Shown: positions 17,478 through 25,613 of the stretch, one piece after another
Layout of the letters: the number at the start of each line of letters is the position of its first letter
Numbering within the stretch: position 1 is the stretch's first letter
Origin: Chloroflexota bacterium
GTDB lineage: Bacteria; Chloroflexota; Limnocylindria; P2-11E
Assembly (NCBI GenBank): GCA_016875795.1
Contig: VGOU01000005.1
Location: 1-36,679, forward strand
Direction: 5' to 3'
DNA length: 36,679 bases
Program-made: the position numbers and the translations under genes
The notes under the pieces: model-generated
Seen by the model: the letters and a program-made list of their open reading frames with translations, nothing else
Told to the model about the DNA's origin: nothing
The model's database searches: none

Positions 17478-18583
17478 CGGGCGCGCCTCGCGCGGACGAA
17501 GAGCTCCACGCCGATCCCGACGAGCGCGACCGCGACGAGGCCGAGCACGTAGGGCGTCGACTCGCCGAAGGGGGAGCTGTCGCGGCGCTGCGCCTTGACC
17601 TCGATGTGGCCGCCGGCCTGGGGCGACGCGCCCGCGCGCACGACCCGCTCCGCGAGCGCCTGCTTGCCCTCGGCGTCGAGCGTGACGGCGTAGATCTCGA
17701 AGTTGCCGGTGCGCGGTGACGCGAAGAGGAGCTGCTGCGCGTCCCGGCTGATCTCGAAGGGTCCCTGGGCCCGTACGCCCTGGACGAGCGGCGTCCGCGC
17801 CGAGTTCGGCTGATCGGGCTGGAGCCAGAGGTCCGTCCAGCTCTGGTCGAGGGTGATGTATTCCGACACGTACACGATGCGGCCGTCGGCGAGGTACGTC
17901 GGGAAGTGGGCGCGCTCGTCGTCGGGCGAGATCGCCTGCGGCACCGCGCCCGCGGTCGGCGCGAGGACGAGGACCTTCGAGTGGTCCCCCGACGAGATCG
18001 CGAGCCGGTCGCCGCGCGGCGACCACGACGCGGCGTGGCACGCGAACGTGCACTGCTGGCGCTGCTCGCTCGCGAGCTCCTTCGTGATCTGCGTGACCTC
18101 GGACCCGTCGCGTTTCACCGTCCACACGTCGGTCACGCCGTTCCGGTACAGGTAGAAGGCGATGCGGGAGCCGTCGGGGCTGAAGCTCGGGAAGCTCGCG
18201 ATCCCGCCGAGCCGCGTGAGCTGCGTGCGCTGCCCGTTCCCGGCGTCGATCAGCCAGATCTCACGCTTGCCCTCGGACCCGGAGTCGACCGCGATCGTGC
18301 GTGCGTCGGGGCTCCACGACGGGTGCCGGTCGTCGTTCTCACCGGAGGTGACGCGCTTCGCGTTGCTTCCGTCGGCGTCAATGACCCAGATCCGGTAGCG
18401 GCCGTCGCCCTCGTTGCGCTGGAAGGCGATGCGCTTGGCGTCGGGGCTGAGCGCGGGCCGCAGGCTCGCCTGCTGCGCCGTGGTGAGCTGGCGGATCGGC
18501 GTGGCGGCGAGGACCGTCAGACCCGCGTACAGGGTGACAGCGCTGAGGACCAGAACGAGCCTGACCAGCGCCAGCGCGGACAT
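17474..18583 (-). CDS. Membrane-anchored PD40/TolB-like beta-propeller protein
   Basis: N-terminal TM; repeated LSPDAKRIAFQR, WSPDARTIAVDS, FSPDGSRIAFYL, WSPRGDRLAISS; C-terminal TM YVLGLVAVALVGIGVELFVRARRAR. Confidence 0.85.
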   Translation of the reverse strand: MSALALVRLVLVLSAVTLYAGLTVLAATPIRQLTTAQQASLRPALSPDAKRIAFQRNEGDGRYRIWVIDADGSNAKRVTSGENDDRHPSWSPDARTIAVDSGSEGKREIWLIDAGNGQRTQLTRLGGIASFPSFSPDGSRIAFYLYRNGVTDVWTVKRDGSEVTQITKELASEQRQQCTFACHAASWSPRGDRLAISSGDHSKVLVLAPTAGAVPQAISPDDERAHFPTYLADGRIVYVSEYITLDQSWTDLWLQPDQPNSARTPLVQGVRAQGPFEISRDAQQLLFASPRTGNFEIYAVTLDAEGKQALAERVVRAGASPQAGGHIEVKAQRRDSSPFGESTPYVLGLVAVALVGIGVELFVRARRAR

Positions 18584-18591
18584 CACCACTC

Positions 18592-19539
18592 CTACCCCGC
18601 CGTACGGCTCTTGAACATGACCACGAACTGCCGAAGCACGAGGAGCGCCAGCATCAGCGTACCGAGACCGCCTAGCACCAGGGCCAGCTGCGCCAGGATG
18701 CCCTCCTTGATGGCCGTCTGGGCCATGAAGGCGCTCGTGACCATCCAGTAGGCGATCACGAGGCTCGCCAGGGCCCACAGGGCCGCCAGGACGCCCACCG
18801 CGACCTTCCGGTCGAGCTCCAGGGTGAGCCGCAGCTGGTCGAGCACCTTCAGCGCGAGGATGACCATCGCGGCCACGTGGAGCGTCGACGCCATGAAGAG
18901 GACCGGGCCGGGGATGGGGTACAGGTAGCGCAGCGCCTTGACCAGGCCGGTGACGGTGATGAGGCCCAGGCCGATCGCCCACCAGGGGTACGACACGAGG
19001 ATCTCGTAGAACGTGTAGCGGCCGCGCGGCGGCGCCGGGGCCTTCATGTCGATACCGAGGGGACCCGCGAGCGGCCGGACGAGGAACGGCGGGAGCTCGC
19101 CGGCGAGGCCGCGCAGGTACCGGCGGAGCTGGCCGCGCGGCACGAGGAACGAGCGATCGGCGTCGCGCCACACGTTCACCGCGAGGGCGGTTACCGCGAA
19201 GAGGATGAGGACCGCGGCGATGTAGTGGACCCGGTAGACGACGTGCAGCGGGAACGGCGGCTTGTGGTCGAGCAGGCCCCCGAGGTACTCGTACGTGCCC
19301 GTCGGGATGCCGAGGAGCAGACCGACGCCGAGCAGCGCGAGGGCCACGGGCCGGCCGGCGCGGACCATACCGAAGGCGATGCCCGACGCGAGCGCGAAGG
19401 GCGCGACGCGCGCGAGGATCACGTTGTCGGCGAGCCCGGCGCTCCAGGGCTGCACGCCGGATGCGGCCTGTGTGAACGCGAGGAGGGCGGCCCCGCCGAG
19501 CGTGGCGAGGCCGATGGCCGCAAGGGCGTACGCGATCAC
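18592..19539 (-). CDS. Multi-TM cytochrome-b-like membrane subunit
   Basis: About 8 hydrophobic segments with His in TMs (HVVYRVHYIAAVLILFAV, STLHVAAMVILALKVLDQL); GTG start overlapping the ferredoxin-like stop. Confidence 0.8.
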   Translation of the reverse strand: MIAYALAAIGLATLGGAALLAFTQAASGVQPWSAGLADNVILARVAPFALASGIAFGMVRAGRPVALALLGVGLLLGIPTGTYEYLGGLLDHKPPFPLHVVYRVHYIAAVLILFAVTALAVNVWRDADRSFLVPRGQLRRYLRGLAGELPPFLVRPLAGPLGIDMKAPAPPRGRYTFYEILVSYPWWAIGLGLITVTGLVKALRYLYPIPGPVLFMASTLHVAAMVILALKVLDQLRLTLELDRKVAVGVLAALWALASLVIAYWMVTSAFMAQTAIKEGILAQLALVLGGLGTLMLALLVLRQFVVMFKSRTAG

Positions 19540-20306
19540 GCCTTGCCCTTGGCCGGGCTGCCCTCGAACGTCTGGAAGGCGCGGAGCTTGCCCCACGTCG
19601 CGGGATCCGCCTTCGGGGCGTCGAGGCAGAGCACGTCGCTCTTGATGATCCCCTGGCGGATGCGCACGTTCACGGGGCACCGCTCCACGCACGCGGGACC
19701 GCCCTCGCGCCAGTAGCAGAGATCGCACTTCGCGAAGGTGTCCTTCTTCGGGTCGTACGTGATCCGGCTCGTCTGCTCGAAGACGATGCGGCTCGTCGCC
19801 TGCGACTCCGGGCTGATCGGGAACGGGCAGGCATCGTTGCAGCGGCCGCAGCTGACGCACGTCTCCTCGCGGATGATCCGCGCGCCCGTCTTCGGCTCGA
19901 CCTGCAGCGCGTCGACCGGGCACACGTAGAGGCACTCCGCGGTCGGGCACTGCAGGCACGGCTCCTGGTGGAAGGACCCGCGGTCGGGGTACGCCTGCTG
20001 GATGACCGGCGCGACCTTCACGCTCGGGTCGTTGAAGATGCGGATCCGCGGGACGTCGGAGAGGCCCTCGGCCTTGTGCACCTGGGAGCAGATGACCTCG
20101 CAGGTGAGGCAGCCGATGCAGAGCGTCGGGTCGGGGAAGATGACGCCCTGCGCGAGCTTCGTCTCGGGCGCCTTGTGGCCGCTCGCGACGCCGAGGCCGC
20201 CGATCGCCTCCAGGGCGATGAATGCGACGACGGGAGCGGCCGTCTTGAACAGATCCCGGCGGGAGACCTCGGGCGCGGCCTCGGTCTCCTTCCCGTCGTC
20301 GCTCAC
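19536..20306 (-). CDS. Four-cluster [4Fe-4S] ferredoxin-like electron-transfer subunit (DmsB/NrfC/HybA type) with Tat-like leader
   Basis: SRRDLFKTAAPVVAFIALEAIGG; CIGCLTCEVIC, CLQCPTAECLYVC, CVSCGRCNDAC, CDLCYWREGGPACVERC. Confidence 0.92.
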   Translation of the reverse strand: MSDDGKETEAAPEVSRRDLFKTAAPVVAFIALEAIGGLGVASGHKAPETKLAQGVIFPDPTLCIGCLTCEVICSQVHKAEGLSDVPRIRIFNDPSVKVAPVIQQAYPDRGSFHQEPCLQCPTAECLYVCPVDALQVEPKTGARIIREETCVSCGRCNDACPFPISPESQATSRIVFEQTSRITYDPKKDTFAKCDLCYWREGGPACVERCPVNVRIRQGIIKSDVLCLDAPKADPATWGKLRAFQTFEGSPAKGKA

Positions 20307-20382
20307 GCACGGTCAGCCTGCCGCGTCGCGGCGGACGGGTCAAGCGTGTCCCGGAAGGCGGAAAGGCCGCCGCGGGCCTGCC

Positions 20383-20631
20383 GGAGCGGCGGACGCCCTC
20401 GAGCTCGGCTGGTCGGTCTTCCCGGAGGACCGCCGCCTGGGCTACGCGACGGAGACCGCGACCGCGCTCATGGACCGGGCCAGGCGCACGTACGGCATCA
20501 CCCGCTTCATCTCGGCGACGACGCCGGACGACGCCGCGTCGCTGCGCGTCCACGAGAAGCTCGGCTTCGTCCGGACCGGCGAGGTCGTGGACGGCGAGCT
20601 CATCTTCGAGCTGCGGCGGGCCGCTCCCTAG
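20383..20631 (+). pseudogene. C-terminal fragment of a GNAT acetyltransferase
   Basis: LELGWSVFPEDRRLGYATETATALMDRARRTYGITRFISATTPDDAASLRVHEKLGFVRTGEVVDGELIFEL; N-terminal beta1-beta3 region absent and no start codon found. Confidence 0.65.
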
Positions 20632-20816
20632 CCGCGCTCGCCGATCTCGTTCACGTCCTGCGGGCGCGGGGGCTCGTTCTCGGTCCGGTCCGACGCGGCG
20701 GCCGGCGACCCCGGCGCTCCGCGGTGATCCCTCGGCCCGCTCTTCGTCGCGCTCGCGCTCGAGTTCCTCTGACTTCTTCATGGCGCGCACCCGCGCAGGC
20801 CCCGTGCCAGCGGCGA

Positions 20817-22315
20817 TCAGCGCGTCGTGCGCGGGTCGAGCGCGTCGCGGAGGCCGCCGCCGACGAAGTTGATGGACATGATCGTGATGAGGAAGAAGAG
20901 GCCGGGGAAGACCGCGAGCCAGGGAGCGCTGTACATCTCGCTCTGCGCGTTCCGCAGCATGCTCCCCCACGTCGCGGTCGGCGGTTGGACGCCGTGGCCG
21001 AGGCACGAGAGCGTGGACCCGACGAGGATCGCGCCCGCGACGCCGAGCGTCGCCGCGACGATCACCGGCCGAGGGCGTTCGGGAGCAGGAACGTCGTCTT
21101 GAAGATCGCGCCGACGAGGAGGAGGACGAGGAGACGGGGCAGCGTGAACATCAGGTCGGTGAACCGCATGATCACGTCGCCCACCGCGCGGCCGTAGTGG
21201 CCGGTGAGAGCGCCGAGGAGCGTGCCGAGCGCGACCGACACGGCCGTCGCCATGAGGCCGACCTGCAGGCTGACGCGGCCGCCGCGCATGAGCCGGCTGA
21301 GCTGGTCGCGGCCGATCTGGTCCGTGCCGAGGGGGTGCTCGAGGCTCGGTCCCTGCCGGATCGAGCTCACGTCGGGCTCGTTCGGGTCGTAGGGCGCGGC
21401 GACGTCGTCGCGGAGCTTGTTGCCGGCCACGCCGCGGACCGCGAGCGTCAGCTTCTTGCCGCCCTTCTCACGGACGCCGTCGGCGCCGGCCTTCCAGCCG
21501 GCCTCCTCGAGGAGCGCCTGCGCGCGGTCGGGGCCGGAGTGCGCCCGGGGGTTGCCCTTCGGGTACTCGCCCGTCGCGACGGACGTCTTGCCGAAGAGGA
21601 CCTTGTCGACGAGCTCCTGCTTGTTGATCCCGAGCTCGAGCGCCCGGCGGGCCTTCTTGTCCGATAGCGCGACGTGTTGCTTCGTGCCCGTCGGGTCGCC
21701 GGGCTCGGAGTTGTTCAGGAGGGACCGGTCCGATTTGATCCCGGCGATGGAGAACACCTTGTAGCCGCTCACCTTCTCGACCTCGGGGATGCCGCTCTCG
21801 GCGAGGCCGACGGCCACCTCCGTGAAGTCGTCCTTCACGGTGGAGGTCTCGAGGTCGCGCATCGTCGCCTTCCCGATGGTCGTGTCCGGCGAGAGGATGA
21901 CGTCGTAGCTGAACTTCACGTCGTGGGCCGTGAACGGCATGCCGTCGGCCCACTTCACGTCCCGCTTCAGCTTCACGGTGACGGTCTTCCCGTCCGCCGA
22001 GACGCCGCCGTTCTGAGGCGTCGGCGCCTCCGCCGCGAGGTCGGGCTCGAGGTCGCCCTTCTCGCTCGGGACCCATGGGCCGGTAGACGGCCTGCATCAC
22101 CGTATTCGCGACGCGCAGCCCGCCGCCGAACAGCGGGTTGAGCGTGTCGGGCTCCTGGTTCGTGGTGATGCGGACCGTGCCGCCCTGCTTGGCGGTCGGC
22201 GCGGCCGTGGCCGCGGCGGCGGGCGATCCCGGCGCGGGCGAGCCTCCGCGGGCGTCGAGGGTGCGCAGGCGGCGAGGACGAGAGCGAGCGCGGCGACGAG
22301 AGCGAGCGATCTCAT
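20817..22315 (-). pseudogene. Collapsed remnant of a peptide ABC transporter locus (OppA/DppA fragments joined to OppC/DppC fragments)
   Basis: Lipoprotein signal MRSLALVAALALVLAAC (22315), QGGTVRITTNQEPDTLNPLFGGGL, VKWADGMPFTAHDVKFSYDVILSP (OppA) in shifting frames, then EHPLGTDQIGRDQLSRLMRGGRVSLQVGL (OppC) and, in another frame, IVAATLGVAGAILVGSTLSCLGHGVQPPTATWGSML...LRDALDPR. Confidence 0.85.
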
Positions 22316-22390
22316 CTCGTTCCTCCTCGGTGAGAGGCTGGATCGTGTACCTCAAGATCGGGGCCGAGCAGTCGTTTAACGTCGTGAGCG

Positions 22391-22750
22391 GTGAGGGAAG
22401 GCGCACGGACGTTCGGCGAGCTCCTCGAGCGGTACGAGCGCGAGATCTTCGCGTACGCGCTGCGCCTTACGGGCTCGCGCCCGGACGCTGAGGACCTCTA
22501 CCAGGACACGTTCCTCGCCGCGTTCCGGGCGTGGCCGCCGCCGCGCCGCGACAACGAGCGCGCGTGGCTCTACCGGATCGCGACGAACAAGCACATGGAC
22601 GGCACGCGCAGGAGCAAGCGGCTCGTCTCGATGGCGGACCTGCGGCTCGCCGCCCCCGACCGCGACGGTGTCGCGGTCATGGACCTGGCGAACGCGGCGC
22701 GGGCGCGCGTGTCGGATGCGACGAGGAAGGTGAGGACCGCGCTGCGATGA
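22391..22750 (+). CDS. ECF-type RNA polymerase sigma factor, region 2 intact, region 4 mostly missing
   Basis: LLERYEREIFAYALRLTGSRPDAEDLYQDTFLAAFRAWPPPRRDNERAWLYRIATNKHMDGTRR; ends RARVSDATRKVRTALR. Confidence 0.75.
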   Translation: MREGARTFGELLERYEREIFAYALRLTGSRPDAEDLYQDTFLAAFRAWPPPRRDNERAWLYRIATNKHMDGTRRSKRLVSMADLRLAAPDRDGVAVMDLANAARARVSDATRKVRTALR

Positions 22751-23346
22751 GGGATCACGCCGTCGCCGAGATGCGCGAGCGCCTGCTCGCGCGCGCGAGG
22801 CGCGAGGGCCTCGCGGCCGTCGGACACGACGTCATCGACTCCCCCGTCGGGCACCTGTGGGTCGCCGTCGGCCCGAGGGGCGTCACGACGATCCACTTCG
22901 GGGCCGAGCCCGACGCGGGGGAGCTGCGCCGGCTCGTGCGGCTCTTCGGCCCGGGCATCGTCCCCGACCGACGCCGCACGGCACCCGTGGCGCGCGAGCT
23001 CGACCAGTACTTCGCCGGCCGGCGGCGCGCGTTCGACGTCGCCGTCGACCTGCGCGGCGTCACGCCCTTCCAGGAGCGCGTGCTGCGCGCGCTGACGCGG
23101 ATCCCCTACGGCGGCCTCACCACGTACGCCGCGGTCGCGCACCGGGTCGGCAACGACCGCGCGTCGCGCGCCGCGGGCGCGGCCGTCGGGATGAACCCCG
23201 TCCCGATCGTCGTGCCGTGTCACCGCGTCGTCGCGAGCGACGGGACGCTCGGCGGATACGGCGGCGGGCTCGAGGCGAAGCGGTATCTCCTCGCGATCGA
23301 GCGGGCGGAGGTCCCGCCCGGAGGATGGCCGAAGCGGCGGTCCTGA
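22747..23346 (+). CDS. ogt: Methylated-DNA--protein-cysteine S-methyltransferase
   Basis: PYGGLTTYAAVAHRVGNDRASRAAGAAVGMNPVPIVVPCHRVVASDGTLGGYGGGLEAKRYLL (PCHRV active site). Confidence 0.93.
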   Translation: MRDHAVAEMRERLLARARREGLAAVGHDVIDSPVGHLWVAVGPRGVTTIHFGAEPDAGELRRLVRLFGPGIVPDRRRTAPVARELDQYFAGRRRAFDVAVDLRGVTPFQERVLRALTRIPYGGLTTYAAVAHRVGNDRASRAAGAAVGMNPVPIVVPCHRVVASDGTLGGYGGGLEAKRYLLAIERAEVPPGGWPKRRS

Positions 23347-23360
23347 GCGAGCATCGGGGC

Positions 23361-24527
23361 GTGAGGATGGCGGCCGTGGTCGCCGCGCTGGCGCTCACCG
23401 CCTGTCAGTCGCCGCCGCCGGACGCGCCGACACCGGCGTCCCCGTCCGCGACCGCGGCCATCGCGACGGCCACGCCCGTCCCGCCGCCCCGGGCGACGCC
23501 GTCCCCCACACCCACCGACTTCGTCGAGCCGCCGGGTGTTCGCGCGCGCCCGGCCGGCGCGCTGCCGGAGAGCTTCCGTTTCGTCGGGCTCGAGTGGGCC
23601 GGTCACACCCAGCTGTGGCTCGTCGACCTCGACCGCAGGCGGGCGCCGGTCGTGGTCGCGAGCTGGTACGGCCCGGCGTCCCCGGTCGGCGATCACAGCA
23701 TCGCCGCCGACGGGAAGGCGGTCCTCATCTCGGCGAAGGGCGCGCGCGGCCGCGTCGCGCTGTACCTCCTGCGCACCGAGACCGGCACCGTCGTGACGCT
23801 CTTCGACGAGCCCGACGCGATCGTGATCTCGCCCCGCATCTCGCCGGACGGTCAGCGCTTCGCGTTCACGCGCATGCGGGACGGCGCGCCCTCCGATGAC
23901 GGGATCTGGGCCGGATCGGTGACCGGAGGCGACTTGCGGCGGATCGTCGAGCAGCAGCCCGCGGCGAGCGTGCCGCGCATGTCGCTCGGCTGGTCCGCCG
24001 ACTCTGTCTGGCTCGCCTTCATCACGTTCACGACGAGGAGCGAGATCGCGCTCGCGCACCGCGAGGGCGGACCGCAGGTGCCCGTCGGCGACGGCGACCA
24101 CGTCTCGTTCCGGCGGAATCCGCCGGAGGTGCTCGTCGCGGCGAACGGACCGACGGCGAGCCGCATGTACACGTTCGACCTCACGACGAAGAGGATCGAC
24201 GAGGTCGCGCGCGGGGACCGCCTGGCGTACGTCGATCCGCAGTGGCATCCGACGCTCGAGCGGTTCGCGTACGCGCAGGGCGGCACCGCGGGCGGCGCCG
24301 GGCAGATCGGCTTCGAGGTCTGGGTGCGGAACACGGACGGCACGGGGGCGTCGAGCGTCGACCTCGGCCGCCGCGTCCGCGCTCCGCGCTGGTCGCGCGA
24401 CGGGACGATGCTGACGGCGGTCGGCGGCGGCGGCGGCTCCGTCGCGAGCGTCCTCGAGCTGCTCTCGGGCCGCAGCATCGCCGTGCTCTGCCTGCGGGGC
24501 GGAACGCCACCGGCGGACTGCGCCTAG
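23361..24527 (+). CDS. Secreted lipoprotein, PD40/TolB-like beta-propeller
   Basis: MRMAAVVAALALTACQS lipobox; P/T-rich linker; ISPRISPDGQRFAFTRM, DPQWHPTLERFAYAQG, APRWSRDGTMLTAVG repeats. Confidence 0.8.
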   Translation: MRMAAVVAALALTACQSPPPDAPTPASPSATAAIATATPVPPPRATPSPTPTDFVEPPGVRARPAGALPESFRFVGLEWAGHTQLWLVDLDRRRAPVVVASWYGPASPVGDHSIAADGKAVLISAKGARGRVALYLLRTETGTVVTLFDEPDAIVISPRISPDGQRFAFTRMRDGAPSDDGIWAGSVTGGDLRRIVEQQPAASVPRMSLGWSADSVWLAFITFTTRSEIALAHREGGPQVPVGDGDHVSFRRNPPEVLVAANGPTASRMYTFDLTTKRIDEVARGDRLAYVDPQWHPTLERFAYAQGGTAGGAGQIGFEVWVRNTDGTGASSVDLGRRVRAPRWSRDGTMLTAVGGGGGSVASVLELLSGRSIAVLCLRGGTPPADCA

Positions 24528-24641
24528 CGGACGAGCCCTCGTTCGGCAGGCGCAGGGGTCACACGGCCGCGCGCCCGCCCGGCCGTTCCGCGAGCTCGTC
24601 GCGCCGCACCAGGCGGACGAGGATGACGACCGCCCGCAGTG

Positions 24642-25613
24642 CTAGGCGGCGAGGCCCGCGAGCGCGCGCCTGACGAGCTCCCTGGCGAGCGGGATCTTGT
24701 AGCCGTTGTCCTTCAGCGGCTGCGCGTCGCGCATGAGCATCTCCGCCGCCGCCTCCCCGAGACCGTCGCTGTACGGCTCGCCGTCGATCAGGCGTTCGGC
24801 CTCCTCCACACGCCACGGCACGGGCGCGATCCCGCCGAGCACGATCCGCACGTCGCGCAGCTTCCCGTCGCGCACCCGCGCGGCCGCGGCGACGGAGGCG
24901 AGCGCGAAGCTCCAAGCGTTGCGATCCATCGCCTTCACGTACGTCCCGCGGCGCTGGAGCGCCGCGTCCGGGATCGTCACGTGCGTGAGGATCTCGCCCG
25001 GACGGATGGTGTGCTCCTCGCGCCTGCGCAGCGCCGGGTCGGTGTACAGGTCCGCGAGCAGGGTGGTGCGCATCCGCGGACCCGCGAGCGTCACGCGCGC
25101 GTCGTAGGCGATGAGCGCCGGCGCGAGGTCGCTCGGGAACGCGCGCACGCAGCCGCCGTCGGTCCCGACCACCGAGTGGTGGACGTTCTCGCCTTCGGCG
25201 GCGAAGCAGCGCGTCCCTCCCTTCAGCCAGCACGGGAACGCCGCGTCGCGGAAGTACCAGCAGCGGTTGCGCTGAAGGAGGTTCCCGCCGACCGTCCCCA
25301 TGGAGCGCAGCTGGAGCGTCGCCGCGTCGGCGAGCGCCTCGCGGACGATCGGCAGGTGCTTCGCGAGCGCCTCGCTCTCCTCGAGCTCGACGAGCGTCGT
25401 GAGCGCGCCGATCCGCAGGCCCGCGCCGCGCTCGCGGATGCACCCGCGGAGGCCCTCGATGCGCGTGAGGTCCACGAGCCGCTCGGGCACGGCGATGTGC
25501 GCCTTCCTCAGCCCGAGCAGGTCGGTCCCGCCGGCGATGGCCGCGCTCCCCTTCGCGAGCAGCCGCGAGGCCTCCGCGACGGACGCCGCGCGGACGTAGG
25601 CGAACGGCCTCAC
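24642..25613 (-). CDS. FAD subunit of Mo hydroxylase system 3 with PaoB-type [4Fe-4S] loop
   Basis: AAIAGGTDLLGLRKAHIAVPERLVDL; MGTVGGNLLQRNRCWYFRDAAFPCWLKGGTRCFAAEGENVHHSVVGTDGGCVRAFPSD: C-x9-C-x7-C-x18-C. Confidence 0.92.
   Translation of the reverse strand: MRPFAYVRAASVAEASRLLAKGSAAIAGGTDLLGLRKAHIAVPERLVDLTRIEGLRGCIRERGAGLRIGALTTLVELEESEALAKHLPIVREALADAATLQLRSMGTVGGNLLQRNRCWYFRDAAFPCWLKGGTRCFAAEGENVHHSVVGTDGGCVRAFPSDLAPALIAYDARVTLAGPRMRTTLLADLYTDPALRRREEHTIRPGEILTHVTIPDAALQRRGTYVKAMDRNAWSFALASVAAAARVRDGKLRDVRIVLGGIAPVPWRVEEAERLIDGEPYSDGLGEAAAEMLMRDAQPLKDNGYKIPLARELVRRALAGLAA

Noticed and set aside
20640-20780. Minus-strand ORF beginning MKKSEELERERDEERAEG (from ~20780)
   Set aside because: Plausible first ~20 residues but then low-complexity Arg/Gly/Pro sequence antisense to the GNAT fragment; insufficient support.
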